Source: a virus
Strand: one strand, 5' to 3'
Length of the DNA: 30,953 nucleotides
Virus record (IMG/VR): IMGVR_UViG_3300009180_000137
Location: 1-30,953 of that record
Positions within the stretch are counted from its first letter, which is position 1, and each line of letters begins with the position of its first letter. The position numbers and the translations under genes are program-made. This document shows, one piece after another, positions 16,126 to 22,639 of the stretch. The notes beneath the pieces are model-generated. The model saw nothing but the letters and a program-made list of their open reading frames with translations, ran no database searches and was not told the origin of the DNA.

Positions 16126-16261
16126 TTATTATTTCTATTTTAGTTGTTGGTTTTATCTGCAGACGTTCCCTCTGTCTCATTACGTCTCTCGTCATCTTCT
16201 TCTCTTCCGTCACGAAGTAAATCTCCGTGCCCTTGAATTTCCATTTGATTTGTTTGGTCAT
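15887..16261 (-). CDS. Overlapping hypothetical protein (124 aa)
   Basis: The frame starts inside the C-terminal tail of the sigma-like gene (122-nt overlap) and covers most of the 90-aa membrane-protein frame. The N-terminus (MTKQIKWKFKGTEIYFVTEE) is typical of real proteins. The rest is acidic with a CRSC pair (about residues 58-61) and codons of the RNY type (GCT, GAT, GGC, AAT). No domain is recognised. Either it is a true overlapping gene, or it is the real gene and the 90-aa frame is the shadow. Confidence 0.45.
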   Translation of the reverse strand: MTKQIKWKFKGTEIYFVTEEKKMTRDVMRQRERLQIKPTTKIEIINEFFTPELYAEGCRSCNGNTPSSELTALHLDPEEAQAEQTASNVRDLLGLLHELSDAPADFTDTMDDSDTPGVNDRLAL

Positions 16262-16814
16262 TGTGTTTTGTTTTTATTTCTGTCTCAGTCCTAACATGTC
16301 TCCGAATTCTGTTGATTGTAAGGGAGACTGAAGTTCTGGGTATTTGAGTTGCCCTAGCCAGCGATGAAACTGTGTGGTTCTCGCTAACGAAGGTTTCGAA
16401 TAACTTTCTGTCGTACCAGGGGAGTCTTGCAAGTTCTTCTCTAACTGCATCTGCTCGCTCCATGAAGGTGGGATCCTCTTCGTAAATCTCGTCTGCATAT
16501 TCGTCTGTGATTTCATCGTTGTGTTTTCTATAAGTATGAAAGAACTCAGAAGTGGTAGACCTCCACTGATTCAAAAGTATGCGGACGATGTAAAATCTAC
16601 CACCACCTGAATCAACTATGGCTAAACAGTCCTTCTTCTTTAGAAATTCTTCAAGACAAAAGTGCAGCAGTTCCTCCGATAGATCGCTGTTGTTGGAGAT
16701 GCGAGAAGCTGCGGTCAGTAGCTCCTTGTAGTTCTCCCGCATAAACTGGTCTATCGTCACGTCCCACTTTAGTCTATTTGAAATATGTCCTCTGGACCGT
16801 TGGAGCCTTCGCAT
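16140..16814 (-). CDS. Sigma factor-like transcription regulator
   Basis: As drawn the protein has 224 aa. The layout is that of a compact sigma-70-type (ECF-like) factor. About residues 22-95 resemble region 2 (FMRENYKELLTAASRIS, SEELLHFCLEEFLKKK, FYIVRILLNQWRSTTSEF). About 118-172 resemble region 4 with an HTH (VREELARLPWYDRKLFETFV, TVSSLARATQIPRTSVSLTINRIRRHV). The C-terminal 45 residues are low-complexity charged sequence in DNA shared with another frame. The drawn ATG overlaps the winged-helix gene by 46 nt; a GTG at 16760 (codon 19) lies 8 nt after that gene's stop and fits better. It could direct host RNA polymerase to late genes. Confidence 0.72.
   Translation of the reverse strand: MRRLQRSRGHISNRLKWDVTIDQFMRENYKELLTAASRISNNSDLSEELLHFCLEEFLKKKDCLAIVDSGGGRFYIVRILLNQWRSTTSEFFHTYRKHNDEITDEYADEIYEEDPTFMERADAVREELARLPWYDRKLFETFVSENHTVSSLARATQIPRTSVSLTINRIRRHVRTETEIKTKHNDQTNQMEIQGHGDLLRDGREEDDERRNETEGTSADKTNN
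16530..16539 (-). promoter_or_regulatory. TCATACTTAT motif inside the sigma-like gene
   Basis: An exact copy in the shared orientation but within coding sequence (encoding Ser/Phe-His-Thr-Tyr). It could be an internal promoter for the overlapping genes downstream or a chance match. Confidence 0.3.
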
Positions 16815-17110
16815 ACATCTTGAACGTCCGAGAAGGTAAAAGAAAGTGATCTAGCCCCACCTTGGAACCCACGATTGATTCTGATGTAACCTTTCATCTG
16901 TAGAAGATTAAGGGTTGTAAAAATCTCATCGGGCCTAAAGTTGAATTTGTACCCTAGCCACTCGTCGGAGCTAAAGCAACACTTGTTCTGAATCGACCAG
17001 CTGAACACGTAGTTCAACAACATCTTCTCTAGGAGTGAAAGTCCTTCTTCTCTAAAGATCCAGGGATCTATTCTCAAGAGGATCGCAGCTTCTGTTCTAT
17101 CGTCTGCCAT
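16769..17110 (-). CDS. Winged-helix/HTH DNA-binding protein (putative)
   Basis: The protein has 113 aa. About residues 20-85 fit a winged helix: helix LSLLEKMLLNYVFSWSIQ, then FSSDEWLGYKFNFRPDEIFTTLNLLQMKGYIRI, where the second helix would read DNA and YIRINRGF begins the wing. Replication-initiation and repressor-like phage proteins share this layout. It is coupled (TAATG) to the 70-aa gene upstream and lies downstream of the candidate origin, so a role in origin binding or early regulation is possible. This is inference from context. Confidence 0.6.
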   Translation of the reverse strand: MADDRTEAAILLRIDPWIFREEGLSLLEKMLLNYVFSWSIQNKCCFSSDEWLGYKFNFRPDEIFTTLNLLQMKGYIRINRGFQGGARSLSFTFSDVQDVCEGSNGPEDIFQID

Positions 17111-17322
17111 TATTCTGCTCCTATCATTTTACCTATTGTGTCCAGGGTGCACGCTGTCCAGATTTGGTTTTCCAACCTTACTGGATCGTGTCCAAGCACA
17201 ACTACATTCCCTGACGGGGTTAACTTTACTTCTTGAATTAGCCATTCACGTCCTTCGACTGTGAGGTAAATTCCATCTGGCTTATCAAGCCTCTGCTTTT
17301 GGGTTCTTACTACAAATGCCAT
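17110..17322 (-). CDS. Hypothetical protein, 70 aa
   Basis: It encodes 70 aa with no recognised domain. A likely beta-rich core (GIYLTVEGREWLIQEVKL, NVVVLGHDP) is followed by a helical end. There is no signal or membrane segment. The stop overlaps the next ATG by 1 nt (TAATG), and only 2 nt separate it from the 69-aa gene upstream. The tight packing and protein-like composition support a real small early gene. Confidence 0.65.
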   Translation of the reverse strand: MAFVVRTQKQRLDKPDGIYLTVEGREWLIQEVKLTPSGNVVVLGHDPVRLENQIWTACTLDTIGKMIGAE

Positions 17323-17324
17323 TA

Positions 17325-17534
17325 CTATTTTCCTTCTCTTGTTATAGTTAGTCGGTCCCTCTTTGTTCCCTCAAGAATAAGGTCGTCGAAGTGGCCCATG
17401 TTGACGTTCATCCAGACGCCTCTCTCGTCGTTGTAGAAGCTGGACATTAAGAAGCCCAGTGAGGTAACATAAGTTCTGTCTAGGATCCAGATCCCTTCGT
17501 AGCCTTCGATTGTGTAAGTTAATTTTTTTTCCAT
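17325..17534 (-). CDS. Hypothetical protein, 69 aa
   Basis: It encodes 69 aa (EKKLTYTIEGYEGIWILD, then SSFYNDERGVWMNVNMGHFD), probably a small beta-rich protein. No domain is recognised. It is the first gene after the 344-bp repeat-rich gap, so its promoter must lie there. It heads a tightly packed run of genes down to the terminase. Confidence 0.65.
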   Translation of the reverse strand: MEKKLTYTIEGYEGIWILDRTYVTSLGFLMSSFYNDERGVWMNVNMGHFDDLILEGTKRDRLTITREGK

Positions 17535-17770
17535 ATTGTATATATCTTTTTGTTTATTTGTTACTTTTTTGTCCGGTAACAGGTTTTTGTTCTTATTTTG
17601 TTACTGGAAAACCTTATCGTATGATAGTGTGCTGTACGTTTTTCTCCAATTTATCTTTGTTTTTCCACGGTAACAGAATTTTGGTAGAGTCCTGTGTAAA
17701 TCTTATACGCTATACGAAAGCGTATTTTGTACTTAGTTTATATAGCTCTTTTATTATTTTTGTTACTTTA

Positions 17771-17796
17771 ATAAAATAGTATAAAATAGTATAAAA
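17771..17796. repeat. 10-bp AT-rich tandem repeat
   Basis: ATAAAATAGT occurs twice in tandem, followed by a partial third copy (ATAAAA). The unit is close to one helical turn and is pure A/T apart from one G, suited to easy strand opening. Confidence 0.8.
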
Positions 17797-17827
17797 ACCA
17801 CTCAGTACACTATCAAACAGTAAGGTT

Positions 17828-17875
17828 TTTCGGTAACAGAATTTTTGTTACTTTCTTGTTACTTTGTTACCGAAA
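17828..17875. repeat. Perfect 11-bp inverted repeat around TTGTTAC iterons
   Basis: The arms TTTCGGTAACA and TGTTACCGAAA are separated by 26 nt. TTGTTAC copies start at 17845 and 17856 within the spacer, and a third at 17864 runs into the right arm. It begins 3 nt after the primase-helicase stop and lacks a T tract, so it is more likely a protein-binding or origin element than a plain terminator. Confidence 0.7.
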
Positions 17876-17878
17876 TTG

Positions 17879-20206
17879 TCATACTAGAGTGTAAGAGGTT
17901 TGGTTAATAAGATCAGTTGGATCTTCAAGAGAACTAAGACCGATAGATTTCCTGGTAAACTTAAACCCTCTAACGTTAGAAGACTGTCCCCACTTAAACC
18001 ATCTTGGTGACTTTGCTCTCTTAGAAGTTAGCTTGTGGGACCCTTCTATGTTGCCAAAGTCATCTGAGATACTTTTGATAACGTTCTTCCAATCCATTTT
18101 AAATTTAAGGGCTCCTGAAATACCAACCAATTCATCTTTGTGCAAGACAATCTCTTCTGCGAAGCTAAGTTCGTTTTCAAATAGGTCCTCTAAATAAGAT
18201 TTGATCTCCCAGTAGAAGTTAGACTTGTTGTGTTCAGCAGATTTTTTAAATGCATTTGTCTTTAAAATAGATTCATCAAATCTTGTTCTTCTTCCTTTGT
18301 CTGCATTCACAGGGGTTCTATTGATTAGCCAATGTAGCATGTAGGGAATTTCCGATTCCATCTTTTTGTAAAATTGGGGATCCACCTTTTCTTTTGGAAA
18401 TTTAAGAAGCTCTCTAATCCAAAATCTAACTTCTTCCTCTTGGACTTTCATGAAATCAAGAACTTCGTTGGAGGTAATTACAAAGTGCAGGTGATTTTGT
18501 ATCTTGTATTTTTTACTAAACTTATCGTTGACCATAACATAGGGCTCTGTAATTAGGGGCTTTAACTTAGAAACAAAGTTTGGATCCTTAACAGGTTCTA
18601 TGTCGTCCATGTCTACAATAAATTTAGAAGCATATGGGCCGTTGAACGTGTCCATAAAATCTGCTACTGATGCTCTTCCCACATTAGATTCACCGAAGAT
18701 CATCGCCAGCAGTCTTGCCAAGACAGACTTGGCAGCTTCTCTATCTTTAGAAACTAACACAATAGTTGGCATTTTCCTGGTTGGCTCTGTAATCAAAGTT
18801 TGTAAATAGTCCCAAAATATTTCCCTTTGGTCTTCTTCCAATAAACTTGTTCCGAAAACGTGATTTACAAACCCTTGGATAGTTGGGAAAGACCCTTCTA
18901 CAAACTGCTCTGGTGAAAATGGTGGCTCTTGGAATGTGTTCCAGTACTTTAAAATCCTGCCATTTATTTTATCTTCAGAGGTAATTTCTTGTTCATATGC
19001 TAGCAAGCTTGGCTTAGAAACAAAAGAGGTATACTGTCTTATCTTGCCCTTCCAAGTTGCAGAACCTGTTTTAATTGTAATGTTGTCCTTAGATCTAATT
19101 TGCAGAGTTTCGATGTGTGGGTTAGAAGGGTCTTTGACTATCTCGTAAAAATCGTCTCCAATCATCACATAAGGTATATCTTGCCCTTTCAATAGGTCAT
19201 CCTCCTTAGATCTAATTTCGTCGAAGAGAGCTTTGATAGTTTTTGCCTTCATCGTCATCTCCTTGGTAATTGGAGCAATACTTTCTTTCTCCAAAGCACC
19301 CTTAAATGCAGACTCCAACCTTTCTTTGTCTCTGGATTTATTTTTAGAATTTGGATTTAATGCCAACTTTTCGTGCATCAAGACCAGAACTTCTGCCGGT
19401 GGAATTTCAATTAAACCACCTTTGATAAACTGTGCTACCCTTTTGGTAACAGACATGATTGTTTCATAGATGGTTTTATCAGAAGACTGGGACAAAATGT
19501 CCAGCTGGTAATTTAGTATTCTAAAGTCTTCTTTGATAGAAGAACCTACCCCAACATTTGGATCAAAGATGGAATTTAGAATTGCTGACACTTTTGGTTT
19601 AAAAGGGATAGCATCAGGTACGCAGTAGATATCGGGGTCGTGATTGATAAACATTGGCTGGGATAAAACAGCTTGTGAATTATCAAACGCAACTCCCCAG
19701 AGGTTTTCAAAGTGGGGGTAAACCCCTTCAAGAAGAGTTTTTCTATAAAAGTCATTGACGGCATCATCTGCAATGCCAGATAGAAAACTGCCATCTATTT
19801 TAATTAATCCCTTTAATCCAAAAGATGTAGATTTAAAACAGAGCACAACTTCTGGAGTTGTACAAATCTTATCCACAAGTAAATCCCAATCTACATCTGG
19901 GTTGTCTTTTCTGTCTATGTCAAACCCTGCAACTTCATTCCAAGTGCCGGGGATAAAACTTGTTTTGTTCCTCATCGTAAAAAGACAAGGAACTAACATG
20001 TAAGGAAATTTAAATTTCATAGATCGAACTGCATCCCTACCGTGCAATGCAAATTGTTCCCTATAATATTCTGTCATAGACTTAAGCCCTTGGTGGGTTT
20101 TAATGTCCAAGGCTAAATCTACAAGTCCAACAGTTGTTTTAGGTTCATGATCCGGTTGGAAACAATCATGATACTTGTCGTCGTTTTTAAATAAACTAAA
20201 TTTCAT
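17879..20206 (-). CDS. Primase-helicase (BT4734/VirE-like primase with D5/DUF5906-type helicase)
   Basis: The protein has 775 aa. About residues 25-140 fit the BT4734/VirE N-terminal primase module: MKFKFPYMLVPCLFTMR, the acidic GFDIDRKDN (D96, D98), and CFKSTSFGLKGLIKI. About 455-660 are an SF3/D5-like helicase: P-loop region VLVSKDREAAKSVLARLL (486-494), Walker B-like FIVDMDD (529-534), sensor FVITSN (575-580), and EEEVRFW. The P-loop lacks the usual glycines but keeps Lys-Ser. It would prime and unwind phage DNA; no DNA polymerase is visible in the window, so the host enzyme is probably used. It lies beside the origin-like repeats. The ATG at 20206 is 9 nt after the upstream stop. Confidence 0.85.
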   Translation of the reverse strand: MKFSLFKNDDKYHDCFQPDHEPKTTVGLVDLALDIKTHQGLKSMTEYYREQFALHGRDAVRSMKFKFPYMLVPCLFTMRNKTSFIPGTWNEVAGFDIDRKDNPDVDWDLLVDKICTTPEVVLCFKSTSFGLKGLIKIDGSFLSGIADDAVNDFYRKTLLEGVYPHFENLWGVAFDNSQAVLSQPMFINHDPDIYCVPDAIPFKPKVSAILNSIFDPNVGVGSSIKEDFRILNYQLDILSQSSDKTIYETIMSVTKRVAQFIKGGLIEIPPAEVLVLMHEKLALNPNSKNKSRDKERLESAFKGALEKESIAPITKEMTMKAKTIKALFDEIRSKEDDLLKGQDIPYVMIGDDFYEIVKDPSNPHIETLQIRSKDNITIKTGSATWKGKIRQYTSFVSKPSLLAYEQEITSEDKINGRILKYWNTFQEPPFSPEQFVEGSFPTIQGFVNHVFGTSLLEEDQREIFWDYLQTLITEPTRKMPTIVLVSKDREAAKSVLARLLAMIFGESNVGRASVADFMDTFNGPYASKFIVDMDDIEPVKDPNFVSKLKPLITEPYVMVNDKFSKKYKIQNHLHFVITSNEVLDFMKVQEEEVRFWIRELLKFPKEKVDPQFYKKMESEIPYMLHWLINRTPVNADKGRRTRFDESILKTNAFKKSAEHNKSNFYWEIKSYLEDLFENELSFAEEIVLHKDELVGISGALKFKMDWKNVIKSISDDFGNIEGSHKLTSKRAKSPRWFKWGQSSNVRGFKFTRKSIGLSSLEDPTDLINQTSYTLV

Positions 20207-20215
20207 GATTATAAT

Positions 20216-20506
20216 TTAAGGCTGTAAAACCCTCCATTCGCCTTTGTTATATTGAATCCAAAGTTTTTCGTATCCCCATTCATTATTTTCAATAGCACAA
20301 TATCCCATAGATTTAAAACTATCAAGAAGTTCAGCAAAAAGTTCAAAGTCTTCGACAAGATAATCTTCTTCTTCATAATTATAATGAAAAGTTGCAATCA
20401 TTAATGGTTTACTATAATCTTCGTTTATTATATCAATTCTTAGTCCTTTTATGTAGCCATAAAAATAATCTTCAGCACAGGTAAGTTTATTTAGTTTTTC
20501 CATCAT
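20216..20506 (-). CDS. Hypothetical acidic protein, about 96 aa
   Basis: The frame is open from 20551, but the double ATG at 20506/20503 is the better start. It follows an A-rich segment, gives a natural MMEKLNKLTCAEDYF N-terminus, and limits the overlap with the upstream gene to about 20 nt. The protein is acidic and aromatic (FHYNYEEEDYLVEDFELF, NNEWGYEKLWIQYNKGEW), probably alpha/beta. No domain is recognised. It sits directly before the primase-helicase gene, so a replication-linked role is possible, but nothing in the sequence shows it. Confidence 0.62.
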   Translation of the reverse strand: MMEKLNKLTCAEDYFYGYIKGLRIDIINEDYSKPLMIATFHYNYEEEDYLVEDFELFAELLDSFKSMGYCAIENNEWGYEKLWIQYNKGEWRVLQP

Positions 20507-20675
20507 TGTACATGTCTGAGATGTGTAGTTCAAGCTCGTTAATACGAGCAATTAAAGCGTCTTTAGTCCAGTAGATGTAATCATCTGCAGGGCGTTGTGG
20601 TTTGATACCTTCTGCTGCGCATTGATCCAAATAGGCCTGCAGAATAGCTACCGGGTCTTGATTTTGTTTTTCCAT
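20487..20675 (-). CDS. Hypothetical protein, 62 aa
   Basis: A small helical, acidic protein of 62 aa (PVAILQAYLDQCAAEGIKPQ, TKDALIARINELELHISDM). The C-terminal half could form a short coiled coil. No domain is recognised. It is the first gene after the terminator at 20704-20756; the leader between that hairpin and the ATG is only 28 nt and A/T-rich. It overlaps the next gene by about 20 nt. Confidence 0.6.
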   Translation of the reverse strand: MEKQNQDPVAILQAYLDQCAAEGIKPQRPADDYIYWTKDALIARINELELHISDMYNDGKTK

Positions 20676-20703
20676 ATTTTATTTTATTGTATTGTTTACC
20701 GAT

Positions 20704-20756
20704 AAAAAAAAGTCAGAATTACCAGGAGTGTTGGGCCTCCCGATAACCTGACTTTT
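20704..20756 (-). terminator. Strong intrinsic terminator after the HNH-like gene
   Basis: On the minus strand a stem of about 20 bp with a single bulge (arms from AAAAGTCAGG to GGGAG and from CTCC to CTGAC) closes a GCCCAACA loop and is followed by eight T. It lies 89 nt after the HNH-like stop. A less T-rich end on the other strand makes it mainly minus-strand. Confidence 0.85.
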
Positions 20757-20809
20757 CAAGTTGTTTGTTTTATTATCCTGACCCAACCAGAAGAATAAAC
20801 TTGTTACTA

Positions 20810-20815
20810 ATTATA
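20810..20815 (-). promoter_or_regulatory. Candidate -10 element (TATAAT) upstream of the terminator
   Basis: On the minus strand TATAGTATAATTAG contains a perfect TATAAT. No convincing -35 is seen at 17 nt (GAAACA). It would start a transcript that meets the strong hairpin before the first gene, as in attenuation. Confidence 0.3.
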
Positions 20816-20844
20816 CTATATACCTTTTCTTTTGTTTCTTTTTT

Positions 20845-21540
20845 TCACCTTACCAGCCCGTAATCTTGGACAATCTTTTTTATCCTGGATGTAGATGTCC
20901 AGCCCATGCGGTCGATGATGGCGTAGAAGGTTTGCCCCTGGTTGAACAGCCGGATAACTTCTTCTATTTCTTCTTCTGTGCTCCTGGGTTTGGATTTACC
21001 CAATGAGGTATTTTTTGGTTGCTTAGGTCTAGGGGGTAGATACTTTGCACGTGCTGACTTCAGCCATTGTGGTAATAGAAGCATGTCGTAGAGTTGCCCC
21101 CGGTCGACCCCTACCTTCTCCATTCTGTCCTCCAATTTGATTAGATGTTCTACGGAGGCTTGGATAAACCTAGCCCTTGTTCTAAGGTAGGGCTGTCTGT
21201 CTTTGGCGGATACAGGCCCAGACAACACCATGTTCTCGAACCTCGTGTCCAAAGGGTTTCCGTTCACATAGAAGAAGTGGGGGGTAAAAACCAACACCCC
21301 AGTGTAGCACTCCCAGATAATTCTGGTCTTAGTTCCCAACGACCTTCTGGTTATCTGTTCTCTAACCATCGAATTGTCCACGTTGTCGTAGACGCCATAC
21401 TTGTCGTTGTCGCAGTAGAGAACACCCAGTTGGTTTACCTTGATGTCGTGCTGGGGGTGTGGAAAGAAAATCTCCTCCTCGTGGTCTTCCAACGACGGAA
21501 ACATGCACTCAAACCAGTGCCTGGATGGGTGGACTATCAT
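20845..21540 (-). CDS. Degenerate HNH endonuclease-like protein with C-terminal HTH
   Basis: The protein has 231 aa. About residues 75-110 align by eye with the HNH core of phage homing-type nucleases (CYTGVLVFTPHFFYVNGNPLDTRFENMVLSG region; typical form is H-H-I-D-G-N-P-L-N-N-R-I-E-N-L). The first catalytic His pair appears replaced by Phe/Tyr, so nuclease activity is doubtful. About 185-230 form a resolvase-type HTH (STEEEIEEVIRLFNQGQTFY, then IIDRMGWTSTSRIKKIV). It overlaps the 61-aa HTH gene by 4 nt (ATGA), and the pair lies between two terminators, which suggests a self-contained cassette. Confidence 0.6.
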   Translation of the reverse strand: MIVHPSRHWFECMFPSLEDHEEEIFFPHPQHDIKVNQLGVLYCDNDKYGVYDNVDNSMVREQITRRSLGTKTRIIWECYTGVLVFTPHFFYVNGNPLDTRFENMVLSGPVSAKDRQPYLRTRARFIQASVEHLIKLEDRMEKVGVDRGQLYDMLLLPQWLKSARAKYLPPRPKQPKNTSLGKSKPRSTEEEIEEVIRLFNQGQTFYAIIDRMGWTSTSRIKKIVQDYGLVR

Positions 21541-21722
21541 GCCCAGGAGATACCTAAAATAACTCGACGTGCGTGGGTTTTACAGATGCCGAACAATGCG
21601 GCGATTTGTCTTTGGCTTAGACCTGTGTTCTGGTGGAGGAACCTAATGGCTGCCACATTTTCAGCGGTCAACTTTGCGTTGCCATTTCTTTCTCCTTCGA
21701 AATTACAGTTGATTTTTTTCAT
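21537..21722 (-). CDS. Small HTH protein related to HNH-endonuclease DNA-binding tails
   Basis: The protein has 61 aa. The pattern GERNGNAKLTAENVAAIRFL, then GLSQRQIAALFGICKTHARRVILG is the HTH tail usually fused to phage HNH/NUMOD endonucleases (GerNgnAKLte..v..IR.l...G.sq..iA..fgvs...v..I..g..W). Here it stands alone, directly before and overlapping the HNH-like gene. It may be a split-off domain or a regulator of the pair. Confidence 0.72.
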   Translation of the reverse strand: MKKINCNFEGERNGNAKLTAENVAAIRFLHQNTGLSQRQIAALFGICKTHARRVILGISWA

Positions 21723-21757
21723 ATAGATTCTATGTGCTGATGGACCGTTTGTTTCAC

Positions 21758-21792
21758 AAAAAACCCCCTGGAAGTTATGAGAAACCAGAGGG
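21758..21792 (-). terminator. Intrinsic terminator after the portal operon
   Basis: On the minus strand CCCTCTGG pairs with CCAGGGGG (8 bp, one G-T pair), loop of 13 nt, followed by six T. It closes the portal/connector/39-aa transcript and isolates the HTH/HNH pair. Confidence 0.8.
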
Positions 21793-21810
21793 TAATTTTG
21801 TTATGCAATT

Positions 21811-21868
21811 AGAAAAATGGGGTCAATAAGATAAAAAATGTAGAATATGACAACCACCCCCATTTTCT
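21811..21868. repeat. Inverted repeat just after the 39-aa gene
   Basis: The arms AGAAAAATGGGG (21811-21822) and CCCCATTTTCT (21858-21868) are separated by 35 nt, starting 5 nt after the stop. The large loop argues against a classic terminator. Confidence 0.6.
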
Positions 21869-21873
21869 ATTTG

Positions 21874-21993
21874 TTATAGTTTTCTGTCTGGGAAAAGTTT
21901 CTTCTTAGCAAAGAGGTAGCTTTTGAGCTTCTCTTCGTTAACCAAAGAAGACTTGTAGGTCTTGGCCAGCTTAATTTCGGTTTGTTTAGTCAT
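21874..21993 (-). CDS. Small basic protein, 39 aa
   Basis: An ATG at 21993-21991 follows the connector stop by 1 nt and gives MTKQTEIKLAKTYKSSLVNE and on to ...FPDRKL, stopped by TAA at 21876-21874. It is Lys-rich and helical with no recognised domain. It shares the portal operon and is followed by an inverted repeat and a terminator, so it is the last gene of that transcript. It is too short to classify, but position and composition favour a real gene. Confidence 0.55.
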   Translation of the reverse strand: MTKQTEIKLAKTYKSSLVNEEKLKSYLFAKKKLFPDRKL

Positions 21994-21994
21994 A

Positions 21995-22636
21995 TTAGCT
22001 GTTAGGTGCCTGATAGAAGTTCATGCCAAAGGGTTCGCAGCCTTCTGTGCCACCATACCAACCCACGTTTGCAGAATCTCTTGTGCCAACCATGGTCCTC
22101 TTCTTCCATGCGTAGGGTTGTTTCGGAGTAACCAAAGACCCAAAATACGGGTTTCCTCTTTCTGGAAGTTGTCCGTCCAACACCTGTGGTGCCACATAGG
22201 CCTGGTAGGCCCCGGGATGAAGTACCATCCACTCGATCATTCTCTTAATGTAGGTTTCACCTGCAGAGCGAACTTGCTCCATTAGAAACTTTAGCTCTTC
22301 TAGGGTAACCGATTCTGAATTTTCGGACGTTGGGGAAACCACCGACTTGTTGAAGATTTTATACTTTAGAAATGGGAGAGCGTAAAATAGCCCCCAGTTG
22401 CACATTGCGTTGCCGATGTAGTTGTCTAGGAGAAACTGGTTGTCTGCAGAAACTGTGCCCGTCACAACCTGATTCTTTAACTGCATATAGTAGGTGGCCC
22501 CAATGTAGTTTTGGAGCACGATATCCTGAGCCTGTAAAATTGATGGAATAAGGTCTGCGGGAGACACATTCTGATTAATGGAGGTGAAGGCTTTAAGTTT
22601 CTCTTCAGAAACTAGCAGTGCTAATTTTTGTGCCAT
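21995..22636 (-). CDS. Putative head-tail connector protein (Bacteroidota type)
   Basis: The protein has 213 aa. The N-terminal part (QNVSPADLIPSILQAQDIVLQNYIGATYY) and the helices that follow (FLLDNYIGNAMCNWGLFYALPFL) match the pattern of a DUF6712-like family in Bacteroidota phages that sits next to the portal and is thought to form the connector under it. The C-terminus (about 150-213) is Gly/Pro/Tyr-rich. It follows the portal gene by 3 nt and is one gene before the terminator. The connector role is inferred from family layout and position. Confidence 0.68.
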   Translation of the reverse strand: MAQKLALLVSEEKLKAFTSINQNVSPADLIPSILQAQDIVLQNYIGATYYMQLKNQVVTGTVSADNQFLLDNYIGNAMCNWGLFYALPFLKYKIFNKSVVSPTSENSESVTLEELKFLMEQVRSAGETYIKRMIEWMVLHPGAYQAYVAPQVLDGQLPERGNPYFGSLVTPKQPYAWKKRTMVGTRDSANVGWYGGTEGCEPFGMNFYQAPNS

Positions 22637-22639
22637 GTG

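Larger units (their letters stand above)
17535..17878. other. Repeat-rich intergenic region, candidate replication origin
   Basis: A 344-bp gene-free, AT-rich gap next to the primase-helicase gene. It holds TTGTTAC at 17558, 17598, 17760, 17845, 17856 and 17864, and GTAACA at 17576, 17670 and 17833. An 11-bp perfect inverted repeat (TTTCGGTAACA at 17828-17838, complement at 17865-17875) encloses two TTGTTAC copies and runs into a third. A weaker one occurs at 17573-17581/17599-17607. A 15-bp direct repeat (CGGTAACAGAATTTT) is at 17668 and 17831. A 10-bp tandem (ATAAAATAGT) fills 17771-17796, like an unwinding element. ATACGCT/AGCGTAT (about 17705-17725) forms another small hairpin. The promoter of the downstream genes must also lie here. 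Confidence 0.55.

Noticed and set aside
16274-16516. An 80-aa minus-strand frame 13 nt after an internal TCATACTTAT motif
   Set aside because: It lies fully within the sigma-like gene in another frame and has no protein-like motif; the motif copy could still matter.
21145-21726. A 193-aa plus-strand frame
   Set aside because: Antisense to the HNH-like and HTH genes, which have recognisable domains; it has no domain of its own.
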